Shown here in pieces: positions 8,490 to 19,700 of a stretch of 64,000 bases of DNA. Under the pieces are notes generated by a model that was not told the DNA's origin, did not search any database, and was given only the letters and a program-made list of their open reading frames with translations. Position 1 is the first letter of the stretch. Each line of letters starts with the position of its first letter. Where the stretch lies: NCBI GenBank assembly GCA_949152475.1, contig OX424568.1:13243667-13307666 (forward strand), in the 5' to 3' direction. The stretch is from Terebella lapidaria. Its lineage: Eukaryota; Annelida; Polychaeta; Terebellida; Terebellidae. A program made the position numbers and the translations under genes.

Positions 8490-11400
8490 CTAGACACAAT
8501 TGGTGTCCATTTTGACGTAATGGTCTACACCGTTGGCTTGTTCAAGGTCTCCACCCTCACTGGACGCGGTGTGAAAGTAGCAAACATTGGGACCACGGGG
8601 GCGGTTATTGTCAATGTCCGCACCAACACAACTAGGGTCATATGCACAGGCGCTCAGGCATTCATCGAAGTTGGTGTAAAGGGGCCTATTAGTGCCTCCC
8701 AACTTATTGCTGTTCTTGTAGCGTACCCAGTCCGAGGCACAGTCACCTGCACATGCGTCATATGTAGGATGAAGGATTAGGTGCTGGGTAATGGAAAAAT
8801 ATTTACCAAAGTGGGGAGATCATTATTAATCCCCATACCTATGCCCCAATGACACATTATACCATGCATCGTACAGTGACAACATACACCCCCAATACTC
8901 ACTGTGGTGATACTGGATGTACTAACGAGTGTTAGTGCATCTCGCAATGGCGGACAGTAAACACGGTCAGTTTGTTTTTAACCGTATTTTATCAAATGAT
9001 AGGTCCATTTGTGATCAATGGATACTCTGAAGGTAGCTTAGTGTTTTGGTCAAAGACATGCGTAGTTATTTCAAGCAGATCACGCTTTTTTGTTTAGATA
9101 TGTTGAGGAAAAGAATTAGCGATAAGATTCACCAACGTGAGATTCCCTAACGATATAGATTCCCTAACGATATAGGCCTAATACGTGTATATTGTAATAG
9201 GTCCATATCATACACCATTGTGAATTCGTTGATTTATGCGACATAAATTAGCGAATGTCACATTAAAAATAGGAAATCTGTACTAAAAGATCATCTGTAC
9301 ACATCAATACATGTCGATTGGTACCTTATTTCACGTTCAACAATTAAATAACGTAGATTTGAATTAATAAAGAAAAGATCGTTAGGGAATCTTCACATGT
9401 TCGTTAGTGAATCTTCGATTTTACAAAAACAATCGTTAGGGAATCTTTCGGCTTTTTTTTCAGACGAGTTGTTCATGCTCAAACCAACATAAATCGCCAT
9501 GTATTTGCAACGAACGGTTGTTTCGTGCGCATAAGAATCAGCAGATGCATGTGTGTATCGATCACAATCGTAATTATCGGGAAAATGACAAAAATTCAAG
9601 CGAACTGCGAGTGGGTTCGCCCTTGCGGATGCACTAACGATCGCTAGTGCATCCAGTCTCACCACAGTGAATACTACATCATAGACTTACGTGCTCCTGC
9701 AATACATGTTCGTGGCCTAATGGCGTGTTTGACACCTGAGGAGGATTCGTCGTTCAACACGCGGGTATCAGTGAAGAACCAGCATAGGTTGGCACCAGGA
9801 GTTTCGTCAATGTCAACTCCAGTACAGCTCCGATCCAAATAACAGTGGTTCAGACAATCCCTCTCATTGTAGTAGGACTTGGGACTGGCTCCGATGGCGT
9901 GGGTGTTAAGGACCAAATTCCACTGGTTGCAGGACGCTATATGTTTTGCAATGTATAGGAGTTTCGAATCAGTTTGTTTAGTACAAGTATAGTCAGAAAA
10001 TACATTTAACTTTATACTTCTCATGTGATATTTATTTGGTGTTTTTTTTTATTACCTCTGAATCCAGTAGACGTTTTATGTAAAATGCTTTATTTGTGAT
10101 TTGGGTTAAATATTTGTTGTTGAAGTGACTGACGAAGCCTAATTGGGCACTGTTGACTATTGTCCACGTCAATGCACCAGTGACTGCGGTGAGGCACGTT
10201 CCAATTGACATATAATGTGAAAGTGAAAGTAACAAAATCACCACGACAATACAATCCCCTGACCTAAAACTTGGCTAGCACACACACACATATACTGATG
10301 GATGATGAACCGAGACATGGTTTCATAAATAATATCACAGAAGCTATGAAATTTGATGATCAGATCAATCTTTTATACGTTTCCACTTGACCAAAACTGG
10401 TTGCTGCATATATGTATACTTTGCTGTGGTCAGAATAATGAGAATATACAGGGTTATACTTTCTGTGAGATGAATACAATGAGCTGAATATTCATAATCC
10501 CAAACACGTCGGTGCACCCGAATGCGGCCCAAGTGTCATACACTGCGCCTTCCTCTATATTCAATAAGGATTAAAAAGGGGACAGACGGATTAAATGGCA
10601 TTCATTTAGTGGACGAGTAGTATTTTGGCGCAGTGTATGATACTTGGGCCCCGAATGCATGTCACCCGTGAGTTTTACTAGCATCACTGGCTATTTGCTG
10701 TCGAGTATAATCCTATTGCTCGCCCTGTTGTGAGTGTATTTCAATGATGATTTTAACAAATTTAACACTGTTTAATAGGAAACGGAATTTCGGTTGGTAG
10801 TCCTAGATGGCTAGCAATCAGAAGGCAAAATCTCACCTTGAATCGAAGTATGTAAAGTTGTGAATTTGTTACCTTTATATTTACATTTTAAGTGAATTGA
10901 CAGCTGGTCAATTCCAGGTTCATGGTTATTACATGCAATCAATCCCTACATTTTTGTTGTTGAAGTGACTTACGGAGCTTAATTAGGCACCTGGAATATT
11001 GTGCATGTCAATAGTGCAATACGATAAAATGATCAGGGCAAAACAGATGGCGTTCTAAATCATTAAACCTCAATAAGCCAGTTCGGAAATGTTTCTAGGT
11101 CAGGTCAAGTGGTATAAACAAAACGTTCGTACACACCATGTTCAAACGTGAGTGACACGGTGAACTCGAAGTAAACGAAGAGTTTAGTATTGTACAGGCG
11201 AAATCGAGTAATGTGTTGGTGACAGTGACTCGACAATGGTAGCGTGACAGCATGGTTTAGCTATGTTTATACCGCTTGACCCCGACCCAATTCCACTGAC
11301 CTGACCTGAAAACATTTCCGAACTCACGTATTGAATGATTTATCTCTCGTGTCATACGACACAAGTCATTTTTACTCAGATGAGGTATTTATGTCATGTG

Positions 11401-13177
11401 AAGACTGTCACAGAACCTCAATGCAATGTTAAATATCATTCCTACAATATCAAGGAATGATAATAGAAGTGGGATGAAAGTAAATAAAACAAGACAAACA
11501 GAGATTGCACACCCTCGCCCCACTGATTTAGTGACTTTGCAAGTTGAACATAATATTGAAGGTGATCATCGACTGGTGATTTTCATTTTCAAACAAACCA
11601 CACTGTTATACGTTTTTTGTCTAACTCCACGAATAACATCTTTCGGAAATTCTATGTATTCGCCCAATAGATTACATCATTTCATAACAGTGGTTTATTA
11701 TGATAAATATCAAATGTAAATAGCTGAAAGTGTTCAACAAATAATAAGGTAGAACTTCATCATGAAGGTATTTTTTGCGTTACTACTTACACAATGATAA
11801 TTTCATGTGTACATGATCACAAACGAGGAATTGATTTTCTGAAATTTATTGCAAATGAAGCAAAAAAAAAAGATGCACAATATACAAGCAAGTTTATCTA
11901 ATCGATTCTATTTTTAGTAGGTATATGAAACTCGACGAAAGTCTGGGCTATTTCAAAATTGTAAGCCGCATATGGTAATCAACGATAATCAATGACTTGC
12001 GTACTAGATTTCTAAGTTGAGTGTATCATATGATTTCCGTTGAGCTCAACTCTTGAAGAATGTCAGATCGGTATTTCGCTTGAATAGTGTAGCAGTCATT
12101 GCAACGTATATAACGTAATCTGTTCATGTGCTCCGACCGCTGAAGCAATATGCTGCAGTATCTGAAGAATACACAAGACAATCCTAGAGCTTTAGTGTTA
12201 GGTCATATGCTAGGCTGTGAGTTGTTTATCCTTCACACACCTAGACAATTTGTACCAAGGGTGTGTTTTCGTGGAATAGACCACGGTCTGGCCTAATGTT
12301 GAAAGCACCAACCGTATTACAAATCTGTTGAGTTCGCTTGTGAAAAAAACACGTCAAATACTACATATTCATGGATGCCATCGCAAAAGTGAGTTTTGAC
12401 TGATGATTTACATCATGTTGCATCACTCTCCTGAAACTTTCGGCATGAGACATGTAAATGAATGGACGATTTACCTTGTTATCAATCAGCAGTGTTCAAC
12501 TCTGTATTCACTGCGTGTTCGAACAAATTGTAAATTTTAAAACTTTTAGTTTCATCATTTCTTAGCAAAGGCTAAGAAAGCAACATATATTCAACTGAAA
12601 TGTGTTTAGCTCTTTCTAATACTCTGTGACTAAACTATACATAGTAGTGCCTAATATATATACACTTATACACGTGGGTGCACCCTTCCAGCTAAGAGAA
12701 TTTGTATTAAGGTCATCCAGTGCACCCTTCCAGCTAAGAGCAATTGTATCTAGGTCATTTCCTTTCTGACCCGAGTGTTGGAACAATAGAAAATACAAAC
12801 GGAAGAAAGTATATCAAATGATTGTGCACAAATTTGATCCAATATTTTATCATGTGCTTGGAAAATATCATATAATTTCCTTACAGAATATAGTTACCAA
12901 CTCATGTCTTATTTTGTAGGCATATAGCATATAGGCGACTGCCAAATGAAATGAATGTCATATCTACTTCAGATGACTGGAATGTATAACCTATGGTTGG
13001 CTTTGTTCAATGGAAAGAACAAAGAATAGCAACACCTAAGTGAGCACTTTTTGTGTCCAATACTTACAAACGATGTATCTGTAACGTGCCGTAACTTGTC
13101 AAATGTTTCAGATATTGCAATAACTCACCACTTGCGTAGGCACAAGCTGCCAGAAATACTGTCATAATTCCCAACAT
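8490..13177 (-). CDS. Gene A1: secreted protein with two PAN/apple-like domains
   Basis: Three exons, minus strand: exon 1 13,177-13,129 (ATG, 16-residue hydrophobic signal MLGIMTVFLAACAYAS); exon 2 9,936-9,691; exon 3 8,746-8,490 (stop TAG). Acceptors ACATATAG and ATGTGCAG and donors GTGAGT and GTAAGT fit; both introns are phase 1. The spliced product is 183 residues. Two repeats share one six-cysteine layout: C19, C44, C48, C54, C68, C94 and C101, C128, C132, C138, C154, C182 (C-x24/26-C-x3-C-x5-C-x13/15-C-x25/27-C). This is the PAN/apple pattern, a fold that binds proteins or sugars outside cells. Each repeat has CxxxCxxxxxC followed by GVDI/GADI and a CW/CY-F/H core. Intron 1 is 3.2 kb; intron 2 (944 bp) is mostly a transposon (8,900-9,669). 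The protein differs from A2 only at residue 90 (Arg here). Ligand and tissue are unknown. Confidence 0.85.
8900..9669. mobile_element. Non-autonomous DNA transposon, copy 2, inside A1 intron 2
   Basis: Same family as 6,319-7,078 with the same CACTGTGG inverted ends. AATACT flanks both sides (8,894-8,899 and 9,670-9,675), read as a 5-6 bp target duplication; A2 intron 2 lacks the element. This copy has an 18-bp internal tandem duplication (AGATTCCCTAACGATAT, near 9,140-9,175). It lies wholly within intron 2 of A1 and leaves both splice sites intact. Confidence 0.8.
10036..10720. other. U1-specific block in A1 intron 1
   Basis: Replaced in U2 by about 75 unrelated bases (48,131-48,205, with a repeated GTATACGTTC). 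It contains the 125-bp MITE at 10,526. A stretch near 10,110-10,160 (TTGTTGTTGAAGTGACTGACGAAGCCTAATTGGGCACTG) repeats the sequence near 10,955-10,995, which may have mediated the difference. Confidence 0.5.
10526..10650. mobile_element. 125-bp MITE with 8-bp target duplication
   Basis: Inverted ends of 24 bp with one mismatch: GGCCCAAGTGTCATACACTG... at 10,526-10,549 and its complement at 10,627-10,650. CCGAATGC is duplicated exactly at 10,518-10,525 and 10,651-10,658. An 8-bp duplication suggests the hAT, P or Merlin groups; the GGCCC end does not decide between them. Confidence 0.85.
11074..11330. mobile_element. 257-bp MITE, absent from U2
   Basis: Inverted ends near AGTTCGGAAATGTTT (11,080) and AAACATTTCCGAACT (ending 11,324), extending inward through AGGTCAGGTCA and its complement, about 33 bp per arm. 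The U2 sequence CCTCAATTGAATG (48,555) is continuous, so the inserted interval is well defined. Possible TA flanks; class not assigned. Confidence 0.8.
12678..12760. repeat. Short tandem duplication in A1 intron 1
   Basis: Two copies of a ~42-bp unit containing GTGCACCCTTCCAGCTAAGAG. Also present in A2 intron 1 near 49,901-49,983, so it predates the separation of U1 and U2. Confidence 0.7.
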
Positions 13178-13270
13178 ATTTAGGTCTCTAGTCTTCAGTC
13201 TGTACTGATGTGTTGCTGCTCGCTCCGTGATGCTCTCCAAGTGAGGAGATGAGCTATATTTAAAAGGCTC
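13178..13270 (-). promoter_or_regulatory. Core promoter and 5' UTR of gene A1
   Basis: On the minus strand, a TATA-like TTTTAAATATAG (13,254-13,265) lies about 80 bases before the ATG. The stretch between matches gene D: ATGAGCCTT, then GAGCAT, AGCAACACA-CAGTACA and AGAGACCT-AA-ATGTTGG are shared. This identifies the start and shows common descent of promoter and leader. The equivalent A2 TATA is at 50,476-50,487. Confidence 0.65.
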
Positions 13271-13289
13271 ATGAACATCGAAAAGATTG

Positions 13290-15130
13290 TGATAATGCTT
13301 TATTGTGTAATGAATCGTGTATTATAGCGAGATTGCGTCATCTGTTTACTTCAACATTTGTGCTGACATGTCATTATGACATATTGGCGAAACACGTCAA
13401 CAAACAATCCACTTGGTATGCAAATTGTCTGAACAAAACTGGACTCTCCCTCTATTGCAAGAATGTCAATCTGGTCTGACATGCCTATCAATATGCACAT
13501 GTAATTATCGCCAACAATAAAAACAAATTTTGATAATGTCAATCTGGTCACTAGCCAGCACTATGGTTTACTAAATGCCAGTGGATACTGCTGGTAAACA
13601 TCCTGTGTCAATTGGTTTCAGACATACCTGAGACGTGTTGTTTTCAGCTCTGAATTGTAACTCAATGAGGATAATTTCAAATAGGATCACGATCTTGAAA
13701 CATTGCCCAATATATGTCTATTTAAAAATCTTCAAATAGTTACGCCGGGCGGTTGATTAACGGGCGCCACAATTGTATAAAATTTGGTTTGGGATACCAT
13801 CCGAGCCTTCGATAGAGAATGAGTTCTAAACATACATTCCCCAAAGTACTTACAATAAAGGGTGGCATTGCACACATGCATTTTACCTCGGTTTGGAACT
13901 GGTCACCACTACTGTCACCACGATAACCATGGACCTGATGGGAAAAGCTATCGGGGAAACTGAATAGATGTGTGCTTCACATCCCGTTGAGGTGTAGGCC
14001 GACGTGGAATTTGGAAGTGCGGAACAAGTGGGAAAACATTGGTAATATTGTGTCAGTGGTCATTACAATTGTGTGTGTTCTCAATACCAGTTTTTTCTCA
14101 TGTATTGGACTCATTTGAAATGAATGTATGTTCATTCAGAGGCCAAACGAGTCATGGGTTTCGTTATGAACTTGTCCAATCATGTGCTTGTTGAAGCGTC
14201 ATCTGCCTTCCCAATTTATCCATCCTTTTCTTATCATGAATTTTTCGTAATTTTTTTTATCTTTTCTTAACTCTGATATCCCCACGTTTTCAGGAAAACC
14301 ATTTGTTCACACGTTGTTTACTGGATTGTATGATGAACATGTCCCCTGTGTGATTCACTGCTAATTTGTAACCATTATTCATGGAGACAAGGAAGAGCCA
14401 TTTTTCCTCAGTGTATATGTAGCGCGAAGTGAAGTATATTTGAAATTCATTTTAGTATTTTATTGTCATTTTTCACAGATATTTTTGGTGTTATCCAAGT
14501 GGATGAGCTAGTAACCAAAACATGTTCTGGTCGAAGTTTTGTGATAAGATTAGAATAGATATAGAGCATACACTAGCTTGCAATGAAGTGTTTGTTTTCA
14601 GTTTCTCCGAGCGTTTGAAATGTTTGGATTTTAGCTTTGCAAATGAATTGATTTCGAACCCAAATATGAATACTGCATAAATCAATGTATGACGTGGTTA
14701 TTATCAACAGAGACAGCATGGTCATAACTGTTAAAAAATTGTTATTTTCGTTCGTACCATGCTGACATTTCCAATATTCATGTGCGTGCTTGTATTGTGA
14801 TATAATCAGTTTGATAAGTACGTTAAATACATTTTGTCACAATGACCAGCTGTACTTGCACATACGGATTTGTTGATAGATCAAATTCTGTTGTATCAAA
14901 ATAACATAATGTTTTAGGTTGTTTTTATATACTTAGCACACAAACCTGTCATTCCTTTCATCTCTTGTCTAAATACAGGTATATATCTATAAATATTCAC
15001 TTGTACTAAGTCATTTAATAAAAGTTCACCTCATTATTTCAATTGCGAAGAAGCCTATGCCAGACTGTTGAATAAAAGATGTACCCAAGGCTCAGAATAT
15101 ATCGGAGAATGTATAGTTTTGTGTCATGAA
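13290..15130. other. Non-coding sequence with a possible decayed membrane-protein remnant
   Basis: Matches 50,540-52,485. The part 13,840-14,360 corresponds to the remnant described at 51,060-51,727, with U1 missing roughly 30 and 80 bases. A 64-codon minus frame (14,491-14,685) is kept in U2 but shows no domain. Confidence 0.35.
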
Positions 15131-15134
15131 TTGT

Positions 15135-15710
15135 CATTTTTGTTCATGAAGGTCAAATTCAAAGTCACCACTGAAATCACGAAATGTGACTTCACACTGA
15201 GCGTGCCAATATGTAGCATTTATCTTGAAATATTGTAGGAGTTCACTCCAAACAGCTGCAGGTTGCACATGGCCTTGAGACTCACCAGCCGAGGTCATAT
15301 TTGTGAACTTTAATGTCACCATTATTATCAGTTTGCTGCATATACTTTTATATATATTAAACATAGGCTCTATCTACGAGTATTTCTCTATAGGTGCCAA
15401 TTCATACATTTCAGATTAGGTGTAATCTTGTGAATCAGCCTCCAAGTCATAGGGTCAACTTTAAGATCACAAACAGATGTAATATTTATGACTTCCAATA
15501 TATTCATAATACAAACATAAGCTCTATCTACAAGCATTTTGTCTGTAGAGGCATATTTACACATTTCAGGTCACCGTGACCTTGAGATTTAGCTTTCATA
15601 GTCATTTCAGGTCAACCTCAATGTCATAAAAATTTGGCATACATGACCTCCTATACGCTTAAAATACAAACCTAAGCTCTCTGTACAAGTGTTTTAGGTT
15701 ATAAAAAATC
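15135..15710. repeat. AGGTCA-rich diverged tandem repeat
   Basis: About four diverged units of ~110-130 bases with a recurring order: AGGTCA-containing phrase, ATATGACTTCC, TATATTCATAATACAAACA, TAAGCTCTATCTACAAGCATTTT, then GAGGCAAAT. The U2 counterpart is 52,495-53,035; related units occur at 21,437-21,870, 53,935-54,130 and 54,730-55,310. Confidence 0.6.
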
Positions 15711-16292
15711 TCAAAATAGAACAGTTCTTGAGAATGCAAAATGAATGTGAAATGCGAAAATGAAAGAACCCTGAAAAAAAGTTTATTTTTAAATGATTTT
15801 TAAAATGTTTCATACACAATTTCTAGAAAAAAGGTTGCCTGCAAACCTGACAACGTATTTTGATGATAACGATGACAGACACAACGTAATTCCAATAGGT
15901 TATGGGAACGCTTGTGATGATCGTTTCAATTCAAAACATACAGGATTTGGTATGGCTGGAAAGTAACTGGACAATTCCTGGTTATTATTCCTGGTCTTAA
16001 ACAATATTAATAATACAGCTGCTGGATCATTGATAATAAATGAACCCATAAATACATATACAATGATTATCATAACAGCATAGAAAAATATAAAAGAGGA
16101 GGAATGTAACTGAAATTCATACTGTTTGAACAGGGATACAATGAAGTATATGCAATGAAAACTCATAACGTTGATCATTTTAACATGAGTTTTGTGTAAC
16201 AAAATTGATATAAAGGTGTTTTGGAATCTTTTGGAATACAAATTGTCTTGTTTCTGCGGCGGATGTTTCGTCACGTACGGGTGAACATGCAG

Positions 16293-16535
16293 GGTCCTGC
16301 CTGGAGCCAACTTCATGCTCCAGCAATTATGACCGAGAGAGGTACTATGATGTTGCTGAAGGGCTCCTACCGAGGATCTATACTCCATGGGGACAATGCT
16401 TCAAAGATACCAACAAAGTGTAAGGAAATCTGTTTGGAAGGGTTTGATGACCTAAATGCCTGTATAGTTTTCATGATGCTAAACATGTCTTTTGAAGAAG
16501 ACAACATATGTGGGCTTCAATATCCCAGAATATAA
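16293..16535 (+). pseudogene. Frameshifted PAN-like exon (U1)
   Basis: A possible acceptor (GAACATGCAG) ends at 16,292. One frame reads GSCLEPTSCSSNYDRERYYD and on to WGQCFKDTNK; a +1 shift then gives CKEICLEGFDDLNACIVFMM and a final ICGLQYPRI with a stop. Spacing C-x3-C-x9-C and the later Cys resemble a PAN/apple domain more distant than A or D. The same shift is present in the U2 copy (53,616-53,858), so it predates the duplication or hides a real intron I cannot see. No other exons of this gene were found. Confidence 0.45.
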
Positions 16536-16789
16536 CCTAAACATGATGGATGCAGAGACAATACAAACTTCTGTTTAAGAATTGATGTCCCTGCTCCTGA
16601 TATTGTGTCCATTTCAGAATACCAACAACAGCAACGACCAGAAAGCCAAGCTCATGAAAACTCATGGAAAATTAGTCCAAAGGTTGAGATTGGTTACCGG
16701 ACAATTTTGGCTAGGATAATGGCAGGTAACAAGGCTTGAGATTAACCAATCAAGGTTATCAGTGTGAATATATGATTTTGAGATTTACC

Positions 16790-19700
16790 AATGAATGAAT
16801 GAATGAATGAATGAATGTTTATTTTCTGTATTATGTACAATACAAGTACGCCTAAAAAATTAGTAATACATGCACTAAAAGTATACAGGTATTAAATAAT
16901 TAAACAGAAGAACATGCTGAACTTAATGCAAAAATAAATCTCGAGAAACTTTACGCGTGCATAAACATAACCAAAATGTACACAACACAAAGACACAAAG
17001 TGAAGTCTATAGACTGTAGGGCTTCATGAAATATAATAACCAGGTCTTAAAAAATATTTGAAGTGAAGCTACTTTGTGACTTTACATGTAGGGAAATTAA
17101 ATTAAGGAAAGAATTTTGAAGAGAACAGAAAGCTCAAGGGCTGAGAAAGGTTACCAGAAAAAAATGCAGTATTAGGCTCTTATGGTGCGAAACGTTCATT
17201 TGACAAGATAACTATTATAAGGTCTCCACTGAAATCATTATATTGGACTTCCTATCATATGTACATAAAAAATTCAAGTCCGAAATTGAGCATCTTTGGA
17301 AGAAACAAAAAAAATAAATAAATGACCCCATTTGGGAAAAAATCATAAAGTGAAAAAGAAAATAATAATTTATTTTTGATTTTCAGTATTTCACTATGAA
17401 CGGACACACCACGGCAATATGTGATTGGTTCTAAGTTCTGGTAACCTGGTAGTAGACTACCAGTGTAGTCGCGTGTGCACGCCCATGCACCCAGGCCCCA
17501 AGACAGACGAACCGACCCCCAACACACGGACCCAAAGCCGCCCCCACCACAGGAGTCACTCGTAACCAGCAACGATCTGGGATTTGTACCTTTTAGAAAA
17601 TGATGCAATGGATACCAATCGTTCATTATGTTGATACAGTGTTGCCGAGATGCCATTCCACATTTTTGGACCCATATTCATGATACCCTGTGTAGCCGTC
17701 AATGTTCTGGGTTTGGATACTTTAAGTTTATAATTTGTGCTTTGTCTGGTGGTGTGCGTGTGGTAGTCCAGTGACAACTGAAAAATATGCGAGATCGACT
17801 GAGGTAATAATCCTCGTATAAATTTATAGATATATTTGCATACTTGAAGCCGATATATGTCTTCCAGTTTTAGCAAATTCATTGTTTTTAATAGCGGTGC
17901 GGTATGTGCATTGTAATTTGCGCCATGAACTATTCTAATTATCTTTTTGTGCATTATATCAATTTGGGAAAGATGAATTTTCGACGCTGCCCCCCAGAGA
18001 GTAATTCCGTAGGTAAGGTATGGATAAACAAGGGAATAATATAATGTTGTAAGATGTTTTCGGTTAATGCAATGTTTGGCTTTGTTAATTGCGAAATATG
18101 CTTTGGACATTTTTAGGAAGAGCAGGGCTCTTCCTCTATGATGTTGTTTTTTTTTTGGATTTTTGAATTTTTTCTTTTGTTTACATTCTTGAAAGTGCCA
18201 CTTGGAACCACAACAGGCTATTCAACTGTGGCAAATTGGGAGGGCCCGGGGCCCGTTGGGAGGAAAATGACGCCCGTGTACCTAATCATGGTTAATGTAA
18301 TAAGTTATTAGCGATAATAATCCCAGGAGACGTGTGTTCCGACCGTTTTTTTTTTTTGTATGTCACCGTTTCATACCCATCACCACTCCCGTTTTGATCT
18401 CCACTGGAACAGTGCTTTCTTGCAATCATATGCACTCAAAGTTTTGGATATACATTCCGCACAATATATAGATACAGTATGGTATTGCAACAATGAAAGA
18501 CAAGTTGATACGGCAACATAATAATTATGTGTTAGTGGTGGTATTCCATATTCCAGTGGGCAAATTCAATTCTCGTGTGGCCCCGATAAGCAGTCACGGC
18601 AGTCGGGCCGCCAGCCAGAGAGTCACTGAATTGTCCAATCGGGAAGCTGTCTTGGTGGACACACCCACATGTTTATGAAATACACGTGGATATAATGATA
18701 TGCAAATGATCACGTGAGCGAGTCCCGCCAATTAGCGTACTGCCCCAAAAAATTGCTGCAGGGTCAAGGTCAAAATGCCAGCCGCCAAGAGATCGTCCAA
18801 CTGAGTGCGGTATTTGTGGAAATACTTGTTACGACCCAAATAAATGGTCTTTTCTATGACTCTTTCCTACTTCACTGGTAATACTTCATAAAAATATCAC
18901 CACCGAAAGCTTAATTAAAAATGCCATTGAAGTGAAGCGAGATTTCAACGAGATTTGACTAAAAGGAACAGTCGGAAACAAACAAACAAAACTTGGCAGA
19001 TTTGCGGAGCTTTTACACGGGAAAAAACTTTCCTCCTAAAATAAGCAGAAACAAATGGATACTAGATCTAGCACTTTTATCATGTTTATGATAGTTTCAT
19101 ATTGCCGACGAGAATTGTCAGTGCTGATTTTGATAGCAGTCACATGAGCGGCGATTCGGGGTTGGGGGTGTGCCTGGGCTACTTCAGTATTTGGCAGCTG
19201 ACACTACACACTGCACACTGACACAACATGTACGCTGATCTTCAAACCAACATTTGGGCAAGGAGAAACATGATCGCATTGATAAAAAAAGCTTTCATGC
19301 ATGTCATGAATTATTGGAAATGCAGACAAGTTACTGAAATGTCTCTGCAGTACAAATCAAAACACTGAAAAAAAATCCATAAAGAAATTTAAATCTAAAA
19401 ACATTGTGCCTCTTAAATCAGAAAAACATAATCAGAACCTTGAAAATCTTACACATTGGTCCCAAAAATAGTCGGGTGATTTTTAAACGTGTTCAACAAG
19501 GTAAAGCTTCTGACTTGTAGAGATTTCATGGCTGTAACGGAATAAGTAACATTAGTTTTATTGATTAAGTCTTATTGGCCACAATAAAAATAATTATTAC
19601 AAGAAACATTTATTATTGGGTTCAACAATGTAAAGGTTCTGGGGCCCAGACGAGTCGACAGGTACCCAAATTCGGGGCGGGTCATACAATTACCTGGATC

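Noticed and set aside
8520-8780. Plus-strand gene over A1 exon 3 (and 47,337-47,597, 26,200-26,616, 38,379-38,738)
   Set aside because: Antisense shadows of the PAN exons; splice sites, cysteines and family match are on the other strand.
15900-16388. 162-codon minus-strand frame
   Set aside because: Opposite the PAN-like exon, hydrophobic by AT content, and interrupted in U2.
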